The notes under the pieces are model-generated. The model saw only the letters and a program-made list of their open reading frames with translations. It had not been told where the DNA came from and did not search any database. Made by a program: the position numbers and the translations under genes. A stretch of 64,000 nucleotides of DNA, taken from the NCBI GenBank assembly GCA_965205055.1, contig OZ242030.1, positions 3,782,001 to 3,846,000 on the forward strand. The letters are read 5' to 3'. The DNA comes from CBDBBY01 sp965205055 (lineage in GTDB: Bacteria > Pseudomonadota > Alphaproteobacteria > Rhodobacterales > Rhodobacteraceae). Positions 59,961-64,000 of this stretch are shown in pieces; within the stretch, counting starts at the first letter, position 1, and the number at the start of each line of letters is the position of its first letter.

Positions 59961-61648
59961 CCCGCTTCCAAGCTCCCGAATTTGAACCCGCGGGCAATTC
60001 GCAAGCCGGGACGCCGCACGGAACACATGATACAACGGATACACCTTCCGCTCCGGACGGCCGTCGTAACATATTCTAGGCACAGGCTGGGGCTCGCTTA
60101 CAATTCCGAACGGGCCTGCAGGCGCGCCGACAGCCATTGCTTCGATTCTGTGCCTGGTCGTGGCGGCGATCGCGCCGGTCATCCACGCGGCACCGAACAA
60201 GCTTGCATGGCGCGGATCGTACATCGCCATCGCTTGCCTGACTTGGTCTGGATTGTCCGCTACCCCGGCCACGTAGGGATTCGAGCGCATCCTGATCGAC
60301 ACCAATCCCAAGCGGCAGGGCAAATTCGGGCAGAGCGCCTCTCCACTCGCGAAGATCGCGCCGTAGGCTTCAAGGGTTTCGATAACGGACCGGTCGTCGG
60401 CAGCATGGACCAACGGAGTCATGCCATACGAGAGTAGTCGCATGCAGACGGATCTGGCGGGCAGCGATTGAATTCGGTGAAGTTCGTAAGCATCCCGCCG
60501 CCGATTTTCGCTCCGGGGAACGCCTTTCGGGCGGCGATTGCGGCATCCTGCGGCTGCATGCCTGTCGGCCAAGGTCCGGACGGCTGGTGGCTGGCAAGAA
60601 AGGCTTGCGGAAGGGCCGTCACTCGTTCCGGCTGAATTCCGGCGTCGGAAAGCATTGCCTAGATCGCTTGAAGTTCCTCGTCCGGATCGGATTGGTCTTG
60701 GAGCACGAATTCAGCGTTGATCGGGGTACCTAACTCCGCCGCAAGTCTTGACGATTCCGCCAAGAATTCCCGATCCGCATCCGGTCCCGTCCGCAAGAGC
60801 AAAAACGACGGTCGCTCATCCTTCAGGGCGGCGGCGTTTTCATCCGCGCAAATCCACCCGGATTCTATCGCCAGACCGATTTCGGGAAACTTGGCGTCCA
60901 GCTCCTCCAGTTCCGAAACTTGCGAAGTCGGTTTGCCGTCGGCGGATTGCTCATCGCCCGAGACATCGACGCGGATGGATTGGCGGACGACTTTCCCCTC
61001 AGGAATCTCGTAAGTGAACGGCAGCTTCAGCGGTCGGCAATATGTCTTGTAGGATCCATCCGACCAATTTCTTTGATCCTCCATTTCGAAGATTTCACCG
61101 GCGAAAGAAATTTTGACATTGATGCCGGATATAGTGTGTTCCATCCCATCGATGTCGAATGCAGGTTGCCCGGGAGAAACCAGCGCGGGGAATTCAGCAT
61201 ATTCATACGAACGGTCCGAATGCCGGATGCGGAGTGGTTCGCCCTCGACTCCCTTGATCGGATGCAGAACCGTGAATCCGGCTCTATTGGTCTTGAAGCT
61301 TCCAACGGCCTCCATTTCCAGAAGCGTGTCTATCCGTCCGCCTGTGTCCGCGCGCAATTTAAAATCGCACTCTAACGCGCCTCCGCCGACCGAAAATCGC
61401 ACTTCGATTGAGGTTTCGCTTCCTCTTTCGCGAACTGCAATTTTAGGGTTTTCCTGCGGCATGGTGATTCAGTCCGGGTCTCTCACAGGCCAGGAAATTC
61501 CGCGAACCACTTCTTTGCCCTTCCAGCTGATCGCCCGGACCGTTTCAGCGTTGAATTCGAATGATAGGTCGCCGATTTCCAAGCTGCGGGATTCGTCATG
61601 CGGATTCGCACAGCCGAATATGATTGCGCTTCCATCAACCGAAGTCAT
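59961..61648 (-). pseudogene. apnL: D-apionate lactonase-like gene, three lesions
   Basis: From ATG 61648 (GGGAG upstream) the frame matches my recollection of the ApnL family, whose role is to hydrolyse D-apionolactone: EVVRGISWPVRDPD, then TGA at 61469-61471 where Trp is expected, then NRAGFTVLHPIKGVEG and FEMEDQRNWSDGSYKTY, then TAG at 60659-60661, then GGGMLTNFTEFNRCPPDP, then a one-base loss near 60433 and, in the new frame, TPLVHAADDRSV and RLGLVSIRMRSNPY. The C-terminal part seems short and runs without a stop into ugpC. The gene is inactive by these lesions. Confidence 0.83.
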
Positions 61649-61937
61649 TTTGCTCCCTCCCTTCGGCAATTCGATAAAGAGTAGGGTGCGAGGCAAAGCT
61701 GAGTCAACGCGGCATTGTCTTGAGCGATGCAAAGGCTGAATGAACAAATTTGCATGTCGGCTAAATCCAAGCGCGTTTGAAGGCGATAGCCAAATCCGGT
61801 TGGTATGAATTCACGGAACGGAAGCAATTTGGCTCGGACTTTGAAATACGGGTTTTCTATCAGAGCGCCAGAATGCTCATGCACCTGCGCCGGATTTGAA
61901 GGCTGAGGCGCTTGGCCGAACACGGCCCATCAAGCGT
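61649..61937. other. Intergenic region, no gene seen
   Basis: About 290 bp upstream of the apnL remnant and downstream of the large unidentified gene. It should hold the promoter of the catabolic operon. No operator-like palindrome was recognised. Confidence 0.4.
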
Positions 61938-64000
61938 TTATCGATCCAACAACTTCAGGAGATTGGCATCTGGCTGTTCACCGCCTTCAAATACGTTCCG
62001 CAAAGCTTCCATGATAGGTCTCAACCCCTTGGCGTATGCCACAGTCCATCCGCTCTGCGCGTCAATTTTTTCAATTGCGTGGTGGAGCGCGCTCGCCAGA
62101 CTATCGGCTAAGCTACTGCCGCGCTGCAGGCGTTCAGCCTCCATAGCCTTAACTCTTGCTAATCCTCCTGCGAGCAACACAGCGTAACGAAGTTGGAGTC
62201 CTGGCTGCATGATGAAGGTATTCTTCGGGACGTGACGAATGCACTCCGACATTCTACGCACTTTGTCGCAAACGATCATTGCAGCCTCCTCGGCACGCCG
62301 CCCGTCGTTCAGCACCAACAGGCCCGCAATGTGTCGTCGCGCAAGCAAATGACTGGCGCATGCCAATGCATCACAGGCCCACAGGTCTGTATTTGCTTCG
62401 CTGTCACATGCATTTCGCAATGCTCCGTCCAATACGCGTTCAATTGATTCGCGCATCGTGAGACTGCGTCCCAGACCTTGCCAGATGCTGCGGCGGGCGC
62501 CGTCTTTGTCCCATAGAAGTTGCCGTTGTATCTCCTCGACGCCCTCCGTGGCTTGAATCAGCAGTTCCAAAACGTCATTTTTGGCTTTTGCGAAGCACCA
62601 TGTATGAATGCCGTGCAACGCGTTTAGCGTTGCAGGCTTGAAATTTTCGAGAGTTCCATCCTGCGTTCGTTCCAGAAGCGTTTTCTCAGTCCAATCCAAG
62701 ATCCTGTCCAACGCCGTTCGATCATCTGGCAAAACATTGTTGGGTAAGCGCCCGTTCGTTCCAACGGCGTGCTCCTTGTGCAACGGAGGGTTTCCCAACG
62801 GCGCTTGCAGCCATTTCCTGACGGCCAAAATTTGTAGATCTGTAAGGCTTCCTCCGGGAGTTTCCAACGCCGCTGCCGCCTGCCGCAGTGCATGCGGCCC
62901 ATTTGTGCGATTCCACGCGTCTTTCGATGGTTCATACCGAATCAATGCCGGATTAACGTCATGCTGGTCTGGCACATCTCTTCGGAATTGCACAATCCAC
63001 GGAGCGTCGCGCCAAGGCGGATAATCGTCCGACCGGAGTTCGATTACCGCCGAGCCTTGCCCGGGAGTCTGCCTCGCTCTCAATTCAACTTTCGCACGTT
63101 TTTTTGGTTTCGTCTCCAGTTTCACTTGTTCCGTTTTCGACCATTTCTCGTTACCCTGTCCCTTGGTCAACGGAAGGCTTACGAACAACCTATCCCGCTC
63201 CAAATAGACGTTTTTGCTGATCTCCAATGCACGCTCGTCGCCAGTCCGATATGCGGTTCCTGCGGGTACGCTCTCTGTATCGTCGATCAGCACAAGTTCT
63301 TCTTCCTCGCCGTCGCGGCGTACCTTGATCGACATCCGGTCCAAACGATCGAACCACGGCACCCATCCGCGATTCAGGTCGCGAGCCGCCAACGCCGCAC
63401 CTTCCGCGGCCCAAGACGCTGCCGCAACACGGATCGGTACTCCTTCCGCCTTCACGCAACTCGCCAACAACTTTGTCGCGGTGCGACCCATCGGAGTCCA
63501 AACAACTGCCATTGAGCAATCAGGTCCAATTTCGATGTTGCTGAGTGGACGCTGCATTCCAGGCATCCAAGGCGGACTAAATGCCGTCCAATTCGGCCGG
63601 CCGCCTGCATTTTTGACACGTACAACTGCTTTCGCTTGATCTCCTTGAACCCACTCTTCGCCTTGTCTGGTCTGCCGAAACACCGCGCGTTTTTCCCGAT
63701 CGTGAGCGGATCGGAGAATATTCAAGGAACCTTCCCACCCCTCGTGCCAAATCCGATTGTTTGCCGTTGATCCACAAGGATCCAATTGCACTTGAGGAGG
63801 GAATCTTTCTGGAGTTCGTTTGTCACCTCCCTCCCTGCTGTTATCTTCCTTGATGGTAACTCGGTAGGTTCGAATTTGTTTGCCGTAGCTCAGAATAATC
63901 GCGATATTGGCTCCCGTTCGCAAATCGGGGCAATCCAGAATTGCTGCTTTCGCAACAGCGATCGAGTCCCAGATTAGGTCGCAGCGCACTCCTTGAAGGA
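61938..64000 (-). CDS. Large unidentified protein, 5' end outside window
   Basis: The frame is open from the right edge of the window to the TAA/TGA-class stop at 61938, at least 687 codons. A GTG at 63989 could be a start but its ribosome binding site is too close, so the gene probably begins outside. The part near 63300-63500 (CVKAEGVPIRVAAASWAAEG, WVPWFDRLDRMSIKV, ELVLIDDTESVPAGTAYR) has a pattern reminiscent of Hsp70/actin-fold ATPases, while the C-terminal 400 residues are helical and rich in Trp, Arg and Leu. I cannot name the family. Function unknown. Confidence 0.6.
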   Translation of the reverse strand, partial: LQGVRCDLIWDSIAVAKAAILDCPDLRTGANIAIILSYGKQIRTYRVTIKEDNSREGGDKRTPERFPPQVQLDPCGSTANNRIWHEGWEGSLNILRSAHDREKRAVFRQTRQGEEWVQGDQAKAVVRVKNAGGRPNWTAFSPPWMPGMQRPLSNIEIGPDCSMAVVWTPMGRTATKLLASCVKAEGVPIRVAAASWAAEGAALAARDLNRGWVPWFDRLDRMSIKVRRDGEEEELVLIDDTESVPAGTAYRTGDERALEISKNVYLERDRLFVSLPLTKGQGNEKWSKTEQVKLETKPKKRAKVELRARQTPGQGSAVIELRSDDYPPWRDAPWIVQFRRDVPDQHDVNPALIRYEPSKDAWNRTNGPHALRQAAAALETPGGSLTDLQILAVRKWLQAPLGNPPLHKEHAVGTNGRLPNNVLPDDRTALDRILDWTEKTLLERTQDGTLENFKPATLNALHGIHTWCFAKAKNDVLELLIQATEGVEEIQRQLLWDKDGARRSIWQGLGRSLTMRESIERVLDGALRNACDSEANTDLWACDALACASHLLARRHIAGLLVLNDGRRAEEAAMIVCDKVRRMSECIRHVPKNTFIMQPGLQLRYAVLLAGGLARVKAMEAERLQRGSSLADSLASALHHAIEKIDAQSGWTVAYAKGLRPIMEALRNVFEGGEQPDANLLKLLDR

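Noticed and set aside
59961..60572. Apparent fusion protein of a lactonase domain with the UgpC ATPase
   Set aside because: The upstream part is the shifted frame of the apnL remnant; the ATPase has its own start, so this is read-through of a pseudogene and not a designed fusion.
17868..61471. Stop-codon reassignment or programmed readthrough as an explanation of the internal stops
   Set aside because: TAG, TGA and TAA are all affected, frameshifts accompany most of them, and intact genes end with all three stops; decay is the simpler reading.

Overview
The window looks like an alphaproteobacterial chromosome, probably Rhodobacterales or close to it. The basis is recognisable gene families rather than a database search: a DUF2794 protein, a short (~200 aa) RNase D, HspQ, a run of CnoX-like thioredoxin / LON-substrate-binding protein / Trm112 / UbiH-type hydroxylase / amidase / aminotransferase / FtsK / LolA, and CUT1 sugar transport genes. 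Base composition is moderately GC-rich, with clearly more AT-rich patches in the accessory segments.

Layout. 1-2237: the 3'-truncated end of kdsD (LPS precursor) and a sterol-desaturase-type di-iron hydroxylase. 2825-5797: a NERD-nuclease/UvrD-like helicase and a TerB-like membrane protein. 6378-11448: a CUT1 ABC transporter operon (binding protein, two permeases, no ATPase) and a 2-hydroxyacid dehydrogenase. 11.5-22.5 kb is an accessory island ending at a tRNA-Leu(CAG): a tandemly duplicated STAS-like/membrane protein pair, an Mrr-like endonuclease, a PaeR7I/XhoI-type methyltransferase with a broken cognate endonuclease, an IS1634-family element, a broken TPP-dependent decarboxylase and an AAA-type ATPase. 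22.9-46.4 kb is mostly housekeeping (asd, NlpC/P60, ggt-like, hspQ, rnd, two response regulators, xthA, ftsK, lolA, ribA, L,D-transpeptidase), interrupted at 26.3-27.3 kb by a TIR + membrane protein cassette that resembles an anti-phage module. 46.4-56.7 kb is a second accessory region, dense in toxin-antitoxin pairs (FitAB/VapBC, BrnTA, ParDE twice, RES-Xre, HigBA), IS fragments (IS630, ISKra4, ISAs1) and small inverted-repeat elements. 57.0-61.6 kb is a sugar-acid catabolic operon (2-hydroxyacid dehydrogenase, HpcH/HpaI aldolase, UgpC-type ATPase, and an apnL-like D-apionate lactonase pseudogene). The window ends inside a large unidentified protein gene on the minus strand.

Themes. (1) Decay: at least seven genes carry nonsense or frameshift lesions, and those where the ancestral codon can be guessed are C:G to T:A transitions. 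(2) At least five copies of one ~140-175 bp inverted-repeat (MITE-like) element occur, one inside a parE remnant and one inside an ISAs1 transposase. (3) The most interesting candidate system is the translationally coupled TIR-domain (Thoeris ThsB-like) / three-helix membrane protein pair at 26266-27323; the second is the duplicated STAS-like + single-TM protein pair at 11.6-13.5 kb. (4) The transporter operon without an ATPase and the ATPase without permeases, about 50 kb apart, may belong to one transport function.
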